Assembly (NCBI GenBank): GCA_008933995.1
Contig: WARS01000010.1
Location: 10,457,001 to 10,521,000, forward strand
Reading direction: 5' to 3'
Length of the DNA: 64,000 nt
DNA from: Datnioides undecimradiatus
Lineage: Eukaryota; Chordata; Actinopteri; Lobotiformes; Datnioididae
Positions within the stretch are counted from its first letter, which is position 1. Every line of letters begins with the position of its first letter. Below, piece by piece: positions 40,785 to 52,051 of this stretch. The translations under genes and the position numbers were made by a program. The notes below the pieces were generated by a model. That model saw nothing but the letters and a program-made list of their open reading frames with translations, made no database searches and was not told the DNA's origin.

Positions 40785-41200
40785 GAATCAGAATCAGAAT
40801 CAGAATTGTGTTTATTGCCATGTAACTGAAGAGGTTTCACATTACTAGGAATTTGCCTCAGTGATTTGGTACATATATAAAACATAAAATAAGTAACATA
40901 TAATAAGAAGCATGCATGGGGTAAAATAAAATAAAATTAGATAACTGAGGTAAATTAAGCAAAGAATGTAATCTAAACCAGAATAACGCTATAAATTGAC
41001 TATGAATTTACAGATAAACAAATGAACAGAACAATGTGTAAGGCTTAAGTGTGAACACAAAACAGACCTTGATATGAACTCAGTGTAGCAGGTACCACTT
41101 ATGGATCTGTGAGGTGTGCAAAGTAGTGCCAAGTAGTGCAAGATTTTGTGCAAGATAGATTCAACAATATCGCAGCTAACATGGTGGAATGGAAATACGG
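40785..41200 (-). mobile_element. Dispersed teleost repeat fragment with (TCAGAA)n end
   Basis: Begins with four GAATCA units, followed by GAATTGTGTTTATTGCCATG, GGAATTTGCCT and, further on, GTAGTGCAAGATTTTGTGCA. This combination is one I recognise as a very common dispersed element in teleost genomes. The tandem hexamer at one edge is typical of the 3' tail of a non-LTR retrotransposon, which would put the element on the minus strand. The exact family and the far boundary are uncertain, and no coding part is present. Confidence 0.6.
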
Positions 41201-41580
41201 CTTTTTTTATTTTGACTGTGGTCATTTTACACAAAATACACGTACATGGGACATAAAAGTGCATACATGCCATTATAAATATGACAGATTTCTAAATGAC
41301 AGGTGAATATCAGACAGTCATATTGGCCAATAAATCAGTCAGATTCTATAGTTTCACAAACCAGAAATGAAACAAATCTAAAATATTTTTATAGAAAGGA
41401 AGGCGAATGCAGCACAATCTCTAAACTTTTTGGAAAATAAGTCAAAGAGATCTTAATTTGGTGTAAACTGCCAGCTAAACTTTTGCCAGGTGCACATTAC
41501 TGCAAGACCGTTTTGGCTCAAAGCCCACACATACTGGTAATTGAGGTAGGGAATGGCCCCTTTGCACATTTGCAGCTCAT

Positions 41581-41644
41581 GCAGCTTATGTCACTGAAAG
41601 TTATTGAATCAAGCAGCTTGTGTCACTGAAAGTTATTGAATCAA
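41581..41644 (+). repeat. 32-bp tandem duplication
   Basis: Copy 1 (41581-41612) and copy 2 (41613-41644) are identical except for one A/G difference at the eighth base, indicating a recent duplication. Not part of any recognisable gene. Confidence 0.95.
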
Positions 41645-43949
41645 AAACTTATCCAATTCAAAGTTAAGATGTTTGCCAAAACATAACCCGGGTGATTTAT
41701 GGCTCTGTGTGAGAAAGATGATAGATCTGTCAGTCCAGTGGATTGTGTAGACAATCAGAGAAGGGTGGAGGCCTTGCTGGCACAAGGGTACCGTGCACAT
41801 TGTTGTTTATGATCTACACAATGAAGTCAAAGGACCCTTGCTCATCAGCAGAACTCAGCAGGCTGGGTCACAGCTGTCAAATACAGAGCGGCGGGCTTCG
41901 GGATTGGTTCTCGAATTTTGCTTCCTCTGAATCGTTGTTCTGCTCAGATGAAGGAAAGTAAAGCTGAACCCGTGGAAGTTTATTAAGAAAGATGGCCACT
42001 CCGGAGTTCATTCATTAAGAACTGAGGTAAAACAACCAACTAGTCCGGTGGCTGCACATCCAGTCTGCACAAACTGCTTAAATTCTCTAGAGATGCAGAC
42101 GTTTACTTGGGTTAATGTCCGAAATTACTATGCGCCAAGCAAATCAGAGGACATTGATAAACCACTAGAGCACAGTAGACATAGCAGCAGCTATCCAACA
42201 TGTACAGAACCTCTCAATGGAAGTTATTTTTTTCATTTTACCAGGCATTGCTTGATTTAACACCGTTTAGAGGTACTGTTCTAGATCTGATACCTCCACC
42301 GAGGCTTTTTGTAACCTTAAGCTGAAGCAGAGAGGTCGCATGACACTATCACATAAAATACCAGCTGATTCGGTTGGTGCCCACAGAGGTGACGTGCTGT
42401 ATCACACCTTAAATGCGAATTATTTAAATGTAAATTGTCTGCCGAGTCTGGCGTAAGAACTGAATTGATTTTAGATATGGGACACAAAAGCTGGCGCAAC
42501 ACCTGTGCAAGCTTCACCACCGGCATGGGCTAAAACACGCGTGCTTGACGCCACGTTTATGCGAGACACACAAAAAGCACAGAAAAACAAGTGCTGGCAC
42601 GGCGCCGTCATCTAGTTTTACACGAAAGTTTCACATCAACATTCAGTACCGCTACGGTATCACCACCAGCAACGAATAAGCACTTTTTGTCCTGTCATTG
42701 TTTTGGTTCTGTTCAGTCCCATACTGGGGCCCTGGCACCAGTTGTGCCAACCAGTTTAGTTTTTTGTTCAAGGCAAGAGGGACCGTTTGATGCTGTTGCC
42801 ACATTTTATTCTCTCTGTAGCACCGACCAAAGCATTTGATTATCAAAACCCACACTCTCTGGATTCCAATCCTCTCCTTTTCAGATAGCGTTCTCTCCTT
42901 CGTATTTTCTTTGAAGCACACCCGAAACATATTCCTGCTCTCCACCGCGAGGCTGCCTTCGTTTACCTTCAGCTGGACAATTCAAAATGCCCAGCTCTGC
43001 TGCTCAGCTCACCTTCAGATGATAAGAACATGGTCTTATGTCACGCGACTGTATCAAGCACAGCGGTCTTTCGTACAACTATTCCAATGTGTACTTCCCA
43101 GCACATCCCTTCTATCGAACACTTAAAGCTTTTGTTTCCCTTAAATAAAATTTAAAAAAAACTCTTGTAGAGAAATTCTGTCTGGGTTTTTTTTTTAATA
43201 AGTCAGAATCAACGTCTGTGTCAATATAAAGTTATTCGGCGCACACAGGAGACGACTCAAATCAGCAGATTCTGTGTTGTTCTCCGCCCGTCAACAATTT
43301 CAATCCGCCTTTATACTAAAGAACAAAACCACTCCCATACCTCTTGCATCAGATCGATATTTCTCATAACAAAGTATCCTCCCTCATGCTTAGTTCTGAC
43401 TGGTTGCTGCATACACCAGTTCAAGGTTGAAATAATAATGCCAGCTCTCTGTCTTCTCTCAGCAGGACAAAACGTTACCCTCACGTGATAGGCACTCCGT
43501 TAACAGACGGCGCGGACATGAATTTCACATGACAGCTTATTCTTTAAAGAGCGGGAGATCACTGAATGACTGCTGGAGAGGCTCGATTCGGCGATTCAAC
43601 ATTAACCTGTGGCTGTTCTCAATCCCAATCTGTACCAATCCAGGTGTGTTAAATCGATCAGCTGATTGGCAAACCGTCGACCGCCGTTGCATGCATGTAC
43701 AAAATGTCTCAGAGTCCTTAAATTTATTCCGGTCCACAGCAAATAAGCACATCATAGGCGTGGACCGGCCAAAGTTATACGTCTTCCTCTGAAACTCGTG
43801 ACATTCACAATTAAAAAGGCACTCGGAGCTTGTTGGCTCTTTCATCTTAGTCACAACTTAGAAACACACAACTCTCCGCGGCCTTTATTTACAGGTAAAC
43901 ACCATACATTAACACCCCCGAATCTTCACCAGCCGCCGCCCCCATGCAA

Positions 43950-43973
43950 CCCACCCGCCCCCTCACCCCCCCC
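43950..43973 (-). repeat. G-quadruplex motif (minus strand)
   Basis: The minus strand has G-runs of 8, 5, 3 and 3 separated by loops TGA, C and T. This fits the G3+N1-7 quadruplex rule with very short loops. It lies in a C-rich, CpG-containing patch (about 43920-44040). Confidence 0.85.
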
Positions 43974-46452
43974 AGCCCTCACTTCCTCTCCCTGTTACAC
44001 CGCGTCCTATTCATCACCGGCGCCGCACACACACCGAGGAAAGTACGATCATGCTGACCTTGAGGAAGTCTCGCTCATAAGAAGACTCACCCAGGCCAAG
44101 ATCTAGGGTCTGTCAAGATGATTTCTTATTCCATTTAATGGAAGAAGTGCAATGCTTTATCACTCCCCAGGTTCATGGTTTATATAAGGCATAAGGGCCA
44201 GCCCTGTTTGAAATGGTAAGCTGTTAAGTAAAAGAAAAGAAAATTTTATGTTAAATCGGCACTCTTCTGAATAGTAAACTAAGAAACAGATGACAATGTC
44301 CCCCCTATCTCCTCAATGACATTTTCCAATAACACATTTGTTGGAAGATAAGCATGAATAAGCACGGAGCGAAGTGTTTCTCTGTCCTTAGGCTCTCATC
44401 TAAGACCACAGTTCAAAAGGAACATTTCAGACTGTTTAGCTCCAAACATTTGCCAACGCTTTCAGATGGTTAACTTTCCCCTCGCAGTGTAATGCTAAAG
44501 ACAGCACTCAGATCATATTAACACATGGATTGTTCCTTTGTTTCGGCGTTTTATGTCAAATCTACCAGGATGTGCCGCAGATTGCCGCCGGGTGCATTAC
44601 CATATCTTCATTCATGAAAAAGAAGATCGTCCCATCTCTCCCGTCATATAACACCTGCTGCTCTAGCCACCAAGAGCTAACATAATGTGCAAACACTCCT
44701 CATCACCCAGAGCTCAAAGAGATTTGTGTTACATTCTGGGTTTTTTTTTGGTTTTTTACTATTTTAATGCAAAAAACTGGTCAAGTTCAAGAATCTGTAA
44801 AAAGACAAAGAAGTCTCATTGCATGTTTAACAGACGTTAATGCAGCAGCGGTTACAGAGTGGAAACTCCATCATATCAGCAGTGGCTGACTAGACTGACA
44901 GTCAAACCCTAGTATATACTCAGAACATGATGATAATACAAATGAGCAGGCTGATATTTCACGGGTAGGTGCAACTGATTTTTTTATTTTTTTATTTTTT
45001 GCAGTTAGCTCCCATCCTCCCATATCAAACGGCTGCCTGCCGCTGTGCTAGCTCAGCCTCTGTTCTACTCCAGTAAGTTATGATGTAATTTCCCTCTCTG
45101 CCGCGATAACGATAAGGAGGAGGAGATACCAGACGGAGAAAGTTCTGTGGGTAAATATTTCAAATTAAACCCCAGCGCCTACGCAAGCCGTTTTGTGCAC
45201 AGAGACTTTGAATTACACCTCAGATGTTGTAAATCTTATGAAGCAGTTTCCAAATGTGTCAGTTTGTAGTTACAACCATAATTTCGTGGAGTTTTCCCTC
45301 CTTTTATAATGCCTGTGTGGCATCGGTTACCTTGTGCAGCGTAGTTTCCATGAATTTGGTGCGAGATACGATGATAGAATTACTGAACAGATGGGAAACA
45401 GACTAAAACATTTATACCGCGCCGGTTGCATTTAAAGTAGTCTATATGCTAGGGAGGATAACTTGCTCAAGTGTGTTAAGCAAAATGTGAAATGTTATAT
45501 TTTGTGAGAGGCACTTCACAGGAAGGTGGTGTCTGCTGCACTGGGAAATGATGTGATTTAAGGAGCAAATTTTCTTTTAATGAAATGAAGATGAGTTTTG
45601 ACGTGGATGAATAAAAGTGAAAATTTTATGTGGCATACAGTAGAGGGCAGAATTAATTGCAGGCGCCTCTCGGAGGGAGGGGAAGGGAAACGCTGCTGCT
45701 GCATGTACAGGTTCGAGACCTCTTGCATGTGGGCAAACACGGCCCTTTGGTTTAACTTCAGGTGTGCTAAGATGCCACACAGAGATGTTAAACATCATCA
45801 CTGTGAGCACGTGTCCTACATGACTACAGCCTCACAACTTGGCTGCAAACACTTTGCACGTCCAAATTTGACCAGCTGTTGCAGACATACAGCAACAATA
45901 CACGGTATGTAGCATGTGCTGTCAGAGTCCAATGCTTTGGACACCCAACCGCGTAAACACAACACACGGTGGAGTCAAACCATCCCTTGCAAGGTCAATG
46001 TCATTTTCAGGTATTGTGGAAATATAGTCCTGGTATTTTACTTTACTTGTCACCTAAACACAGCGTGAGAACATTGCAACTATCTTTTATAATATGTGAA
46101 TCATCCAAGTCATTCGTCAAGCTAAAAATGTCAAACATTTGCTGGATTCAGATTCTTCTCTTGCTTTTTTTCTTAAAGGATTTAGATTTTGCACTGCTGG
46201 TTGGTTAAAACAGTTTGAAGATGTCACCTTTATCTGACGGTAATTAGTTTTCACCATTTATTTTGACATCTTAGAGACTAAACACATGGAATTGATAATC
46301 AAAATAACAGATCATTACTGCCCCAAATCCCAAACATCCCAAAATAGCACCGCAGCTTGCCGGTTGTTTTTATCAACGCCGAAGGAAAACCAACAGATTG
46401 CCACACAAAGAATTCACAGTTTTAATTTTTTTTAATTTCTTTTTTTTTTTTG

Positions 46453-46472
46453 GAGTTGGAGCACTCCAACTC
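46453..46472. repeat. Perfect 9-bp hairpin next to a T-run
   Basis: GAGTTGGAG and CTCCAACTC are exact reverse complements separated by CA, immediately after a run of about 12 T. Confidence 0.85.
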
Positions 46473-47460
46473 AAGAGAAAATAAACACGTAGGAATTAAA
46501 CTGATCCCTCAAAGCCATCATCTTTTTAAAAAAAAGAAAAAAAAAACTATGCTAATAGCATTGAAGTCATCAGCCAGATTTAATCAGTTCACCAGAATGG
46601 AGGATTCCATATCTATTTCCACCTCACACTTTCCTGCAGGAGTGCCACAGCGCTGCTCAGCCCCTATAATGAAAGGCCCCCCAGCACCCTCTCTAGAAAT
46701 CATTACAATCTCCTTCTACCTCTAGGGTCAGTAAACTAATAGTCATTCACCTGTGTGACAGGAAATCTTTCCCAAGTTGCCATTGGGGGCCGGCGAGGTT
46801 GTGTTTAAGGTTATGGAGTCGAGTCCAGCCAGAGACGGCTGCTTATTGTTTGGATGGATCCCGCTGATTAAATGCGTGTCAGATCGAAAGCATTTCATCA
46901 CGAATGCAAAGGATGAGGATTACGTATATAACCTGCTAATTGCCTGCCTTTCTGAGACTGGCAAGCAATGAAAACCTGCTGTTCAGCGCGTGCCAGATAT
47001 GGAGAGACAACAGAGAGCAACTTTATAAATAGTTGAGTGAAGGCATTGGCAAAGAAACACCCTCCATCATCCACTTGTACTTGTGCCTGTGCATGGCCTC
47101 CAGTGATTTTTATGACCACAACTGTTCCTGCCCACTGTTTACTGAGAATCTGCGGTGGATTCCTCAAAGGGCCGGCACAAATGTATTCAAAGGCACAAAG
47201 GCCCCAGGGACTCTTCAGGCTATTTTAAGACTTTGTTCCGCAGCATTGAAAACGTGTATAAAGGAAGTTCATAAAGCACTCTAACAAAAGGAGAGACAAT
47301 GGACTGACCTCACTTTGGATATTCCTCCAAACACCTTTAACGGATATGGTTTTGAATGGGAGAACATTTAAGGGCAATTGTTAAATAACTACGAAAAGCA
47401 TCTCCATAATGTGTTTCAAAAGAGCTGCCGTCCTCTCCCTTGACTTCTCCAACTGCACCT

Positions 47461-47626
47461 ATGGTCGTATCGCAATCAGTGTTCAGAGTCAACCCTCAGA
47501 GGACCTTCGCCTTCACCCCCTTCACCTTCAACCTCACACAGCCCACCACGCTGAGCTCACCGCTTCTGACGTTCACAGGGCAAAACAGTTATGTCCTCGC
47601 TCCCCAAAATGAAATGGTGTCTTCAG
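47461..47626 (+). other. Orphan coding-like stretch, unrecognised
   Basis: From an ATG at 47461 an open frame reads MVVSQSVFRVNPQRTF and continues to a CAG^GTAACT donor-like site at 47626/47627. Third codon positions are strikingly C/G-rich (TTC, ACC, CTC, CCC and GTC dominate), unlike the AT-rich surroundings. I do not recognise the peptide, I see no domain, and no clear acceptor precedes it. It may be a chance frame in a C-rich patch, a pseudogene fragment, or an exon of an unannotated plus-strand transcript. Confidence 0.25.
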
Positions 47627-48283
47627 GTAACTGCATCCTTCCTACTTCTATTTTCACTACTACTTCAAACAACACGCGTATACCACAGGGAAGGTTATAT
47701 TTGTTTGCTTTCCAGAAAAAGCCTCAGCATCGCTAGGCTGCAGAAACTGCAAGGTTTTATCTCTGCAGAGTATTTCTGCCGCGCAGAGGAAGAAACACCA
47801 TGTCCAAAAAGCTGACAAACCAACAGAGACAAATCTATATAAATAATTGCTAAGTGGAGTGAGGAGGAGTTGCCCATCATTCAGAGCAGAAGCGTGTGCA
47901 ATATCTCCTGGAGATTGAGAGTCATCCATCACTGCAAGACTTTAATTTGAGATGTTTAGGACTCTTGCTGATGATTGTATGAGAGCCAGGGAGAGCCCTG
48001 TCTTAGAGGTCTGCAGGGGTCTTTGCAGAGTTTAGCTCGCTGTGGGGGGAAATTGTTGCCTGGCACAAAGCACGTTCGTACAAGTACAATAGTTTCATCT
48101 GAAATTGGCCTTGAGACTGCAGACAGAACAACCAAATCCACTATCCGATTAGCATTCAGATGCCTTAAACTGTGAAAGCAAGTTTCTGACAGTTAGCTTA
48201 TTACATCTTATGGTGCTACAGAAATGCACACAGACACACTTTTATGCCCCCACCCCCCACTCTCCTTCTCTCACACACAGAGC

Positions 48284-48306
48284 CACACACACACACACAC
48301 ACACAC
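48284..48306. repeat. (AC)n microsatellite
   Basis: About eleven AC units within a wider CA-rich stretch. Confidence 0.9.
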
Positions 48307-51300
48307 TGACTCACATATGCACACTCAGACACACCTCATTTAGAGCAGAATGATGTCAAAATGAGTCCATTGAGTGGGGGCGGAGATCGAAGAGCCCAAG
48401 GTAAAGAGAGTCTGGAGACTCCAAATAATCTCAAGTATTGATTCTATTTAAGACCAAGGCTCTTGATGGACACTTACTTCAAAATGCGGTGATAGGTGGC
48501 ATATCCGGATGACTGATCACTGGAGTTCTGCTTACGGTAAAGGCTGCGGAACGTCCATAAATAACAACTCACCCTAATCAAACAGTGCAGCGGATGCGAA
48601 GATATGATGACAGCCTAGTGGACGAGGCCTTTAATTTACCGCAAAGCACTCAGTCTTTCCATTAGATATACGCGGACACAGTCAGAGCAGAGGAAGGCAC
48701 AAGCAGCAGGCTGACTTAACGTTCGCCCTGACCAGAGCTCCTGCCGTCTTGCTGTGTCAGATGTACATCTGTCAGGTCGTGAACGCGCTTCGTGACATGT
48801 TTTGTTTTAGCCATTTCAGGTTTCTTCTGCTCCTTCGCCAGCATTTGCGAAGTCATAATTCTATTATTGTCTTTTACACTTAAGTGGTTGGAAGGATCTA
48901 AACCTGAAAAAACTCATCAAACTGGAATTGCGGCGTGACATAATTAAATGTGTTTGGTAAGAAGTGCAGACGCTCACATCACCTCATTGGCCGACGAGCA
49001 GCGAGACTTGATTAAAACTGTGTAAATGGAACGCGGCGTCGCTCTGTGTGAAACAAGGGGATGTGATGTAACACTATTCAGTATAATACAGTGCGATAGA
49101 ATGCCGCTTCCCGCCCTTGCCACCGAGGTCTCACCTATCAAGGACACTGAAAGTGTGCAGCATGTGTGACTGTAAGCAAATGACTAAGACCTGACATTTT
49201 CACACAAAGAGGGAAAAATCAGCGCCTGCCACCCGCCAAATACAGGGCAAATGTTGGTCGTGGCAGGTAAAGACATCAGCCAGCCCGCTACTGTTAATAT
49301 GAGTAAATATTATTTTTTTTTGTAAATTCTTCAGATCAGTCAGGGGTTAAGGTTGCACGTTATTGTTGTCAAGTGTTTACAATTCATAACCATTTTCTAT
49401 ACACTTCAGAAGCGGCAGACTACAACACGCGGCCTTAATGACCTTAAATTCCTTCTTTCCATTACAAAGTCAACAGGTTGACCAATGCATGGTCCAAGAA
49501 CCATATACCTCAACCTCCCTCTGTCACTGGATAGGTGACATTTTCTCTCATGATCTGCACCTGGAGCCGGTAGTGTCACTGTCCTCGCTTAATATACCAC
49601 AAGTATATTGCGTGTCTCTTCATTTATCCCCTCTAATGCAGTCATAATACCTGAGTGGTTGGTGGCTGCATGCCCTGAATGCTCATTTTCTGCACAGTAG
49701 CCTCTGTGTACTCAAAGGGTCCAGCTCCTCTTTTCCTCTGGAAGTGGACTCCTTGGAGCGTAATTTGATTATTCCAAAAGCAGGTGTTTTCAGCTGAATG
49801 CTGATAAGAGGACTCAGTGCCACTGACACTAAAGTGAGTTACATTAGATGTGCTTAAAGTAGCGGAAGGCGAGAAGCTTATTTTTTCTATCTAATCTGTA
49901 AAAAGAAGATGGGATTGACTTTGAGAACCGCTGCTAGACTCCACGAGGCGTTTCATCTGAGTCAGACTGAACTAACGTTGCACACGTACTGAGCATTGTA
50001 CGTGAGTAATCTGCATTATTTCTTCTTTAGTAATTGTGATGTACATCGGTCTTAAAAGTCCACAAAGTGGCGGCAGTCCCCGGATTATGTCTGTATTTGC
50101 CCATGTGGCTGCCAGATGCTCAGACTCTAGCTGCAGTCGATGCAACACTGTACTTGAATTAATTGCGCCTTGGAAGATTTGAAGAGATGCAAAGTCGATG
50201 GTATAACAACTCGCAGTGGGGCCGCTGGTGTAACAATCAAATGTGTAAGTTCACAGCAGATGTAGCTGAGCGTCGCCGGGGGTTACATTTCTGTGTTTTG
50301 CGCCCTTACATTTCCTCTCTGGCTCATCCGAATAAGCATCTGCTACTGCGGAATGGGGGCAAGGTTGCATCTGTGATCCCGTGTTTCTCAGCAAATCAGA
50401 CTCTGTCAAGCCTCTTTGATATCCTCTCAGATTGTCCCCTCTAATCCCCTTCCACACCACAAGAATGGTCTTACCCACTAATAATGCTGCTGATATACAC
50501 TGTGTGCAAACAAAAGGAATAATCTCAAGCCTCTGATTGAGCCATCAGACCCCATGTGCTCTTATTCCTCAACTGAAACCAGTTTTATTAGCAATGCGCC
50601 GTGTAAACAGACACTCCACTGTCTGTTACATTTAAACTGAACACATATGGCTGTCCTTGAGGCTGCCATTCCCAAGCAGAACAGACTATTTACTTATATA
50701 ATCTCCAGTTTCCTAATAAAGGCACAAACAGAAATGTAACGTGGTTTAAAGGGGGTCTGTCGTTCGGTGGCTCGTCTGTGCAAAGCTCAGATCAACTTGC
50801 CAAAACCACTTGACATACCACGGGGTGATAATCAGTGTTGAACACCCTCCAACACAGAGTTGAAAAGCTACGTCGCCTTTCATACGGCAACGAATTCAAA
50901 TAAGTCAGGCGCACAAATGGGGTCAGCGCATTCGGAGTGAACTGTCGCCTGACATGAGAACCAATCTGCTTTAGCCCAAACTTGCTGAATTCTCGTTTCA
51001 CTCTCCAAGCCCTGCCAGACACACAACTGCCTTGAGTGCGCGCGGTCCTCTGACTTGAACAGCAACTCCTCGGGTTGAGAAAGATTGTCAAGGGCACAGC
51101 TGAAGCACATTTCATCACACTTAACCAGCTGTTAGGGAGAAGTGTCTCAACTGCGTTCGCTGAGGGGGGACGATACCAGCAGCGCAGTCGAATGAAGCAC
51201 CTTCTGGGAACCTGGAGCTACGTCAACAAGGTGTAAAACGCGGATCAGCTGCACAAAGCAAGAAGCAGAGGAGTTGCTGGAGAGCAGTTTACGTTTTAGA

Positions 51301-51352
51301 GAGGTGCAAACTTGAGTACATGTGAGAAGCCCACGGGCAGGAGGAGAAGATC

Positions 51353-51363
51353 CACTTACCTTA
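51353..51363 (-). promoter_or_regulatory. Consensus splice donor on the minus strand
   Basis: Reads TAAG^GTAAGTG on the minus strand and matches the U1 consensus at every core position. Of the minus-strand donor-like sites I noticed between 15.6 kb and 64 kb, it is the best one that sits next to a CpG-rich block. Confidence 0.55.
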
Positions 51364-51733
51364 AGTGGGACACTTTAGAGCAGAGGTGTCGCCAGTTTAA
51401 TCCAAATATTCACTGAATCAAACTGTCCTCCCACCTCTCTGCTGACTCTCCTCTTTGCTGCTTTTACTCCTCTTTTAATTCCCTCTCTCAGCCTGCTTGC
51501 CTCTTTGGTGCCTTTCTTTCATTATCCCGCTCGCCGTGCGCAGTTGGAGCCCACGCTGGAACTGAACGGATGCTTGCGAGCGTGTGCGCCGAGCGGGCGA
51601 GTTGCACAGAGACAACAGCTTCAGGATGGCTGCGAGAATGCACGGGAGCCGTGGCGGAGTGGAGCGTGGCCGCGCGGTTACAGAATGACGACCGAGAGCG
51701 AGTGAGTGAGCGGTGAAGTGAGAGAAAGAAGCT

Positions 51734-51766
51734 TGTGTGTGCGCGCGTGTGCGTGCGTGCGCGCAT
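51734..51766. repeat. Alternating purine-pyrimidine tract (TG/CG), Z-DNA-prone
   Basis: 33 consecutive bases alternate pyrimidine and purine without a break, mixing TG and CG steps. CG-containing alternation of this length is the classic sequence preference for left-handed Z-DNA. It sits inside the candidate first exon/promoter block. Confidence 0.9.
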
Positions 51767-51792
51767 CGGCGACTGAGAGAGGAAGTGTGTGT

Positions 51793-51827
51793 GAAGGGGA
51801 GAGAGAGAGAGAGAGAGAGGAAGAGAG
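51793..51827. repeat. (GA)n homopurine tract
   Basis: 35 uninterrupted purines, mostly GA repeats with near mirror symmetry, a type able to form intramolecular triplex (H-DNA). It lies 26 bp from the alternating tract at 51734-51766. Confidence 0.9.
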
Positions 51828-52003
51828 CATGTGAGAGAGGTTTGTGAGCGCTGCTGGCTCAGTGGCGAGTGACAGTCGTGATTGCATTGGCGTAAGGCAG
51901 CGGCGCACCACCGCCACCACCAGCCCACGGCCCCCCCTCTCGTCAGGTCCCCTGAGCACTAAGGGATCTTCATCATCAAGCAGATTAAAGCCAACTAGCA
52001 AGT

Positions 52004-52027
52004 CCCCCACCCCCCAACCCCCCCCCC
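52004..52027 (-). repeat. C-run cluster; minus-strand G-quadruplex potential
   Basis: Runs of 5, 6 and at least 10 C separated by one or two A. The minus strand therefore has G-runs long enough to provide four G-tracts with very short loops. It is about 75 bp beyond the CpG-rich block, on the side that would be upstream of a minus-strand promoter, and is followed by a (CA)n tract at 52030-52051. Confidence 0.75.
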
Positions 52028-52029
52028 AT

Positions 52030-52051
52030 TAACACACGCACACACACACAC
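52030..52051. repeat. (CA)n microsatellite, interrupted
   Basis: Short CA repeat with one CG interruption immediately after the C-run cluster. Confidence 0.85.

Larger units (their letters stand above)
15592..51360 (-). other. cdh12: Putative first intron of cdh12 (5' noncoding intron)
   Basis: About 35.8 kb lies between the candidate first exon and the first coding exon. It contains simple repeats, one dispersed teleost repeat fragment near 40785-41200, several hairpins and palindromes, and conserved-looking blocks at 27590-28130, 28960-29400 and 37580-38120. No convincing protein gene was seen; the only coding-like patches are at 47461-47626 (plus) and 48474-48548 (minus). Further noncoding exons could be hidden here. 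The intron boundaries are only as good as the candidate exon at 51361. Confidence 0.5.
51361..51930 (-). promoter_or_regulatory. Candidate noncoding first exon and promoter of cdh12
   Basis: This block is clearly richer in G, C and CpG than the rest of the window (CpG-dense between about 51530 and 51780). On the minus strand it runs through pyrimidine-rich CTCTCT tracts into a GC-rich leader-like sequence and ends in AAG^GTAAGTGG (GT at 51359-51358). That is a full-consensus donor pairing with the strong acceptor at 15592-15593. No long minus-strand ORF with recognisable protein is present; the open frame at 51488-51928 is low complexity. The transcription start is not defined, and I see no clear TATA box. 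It could instead belong to an unrelated transcript or be a divergent promoter. Confidence 0.5.

Noticed and set aside
45710..45720. GGTTCGAGACC, a match to the tRNA B-box
   Set aside because: No A-box at the right distance upstream and no acceptor or anticodon stems can be drawn, so it is not a tRNA gene.
51488..51928. 146-codon minus-strand open frame in the CpG-rich block
   Set aside because: The translation is low-complexity Ser/Leu/His/Arg generated by CT and CA repeats and overlaps another frame of similar quality. It fits a noncoding leader/promoter better than a protein.
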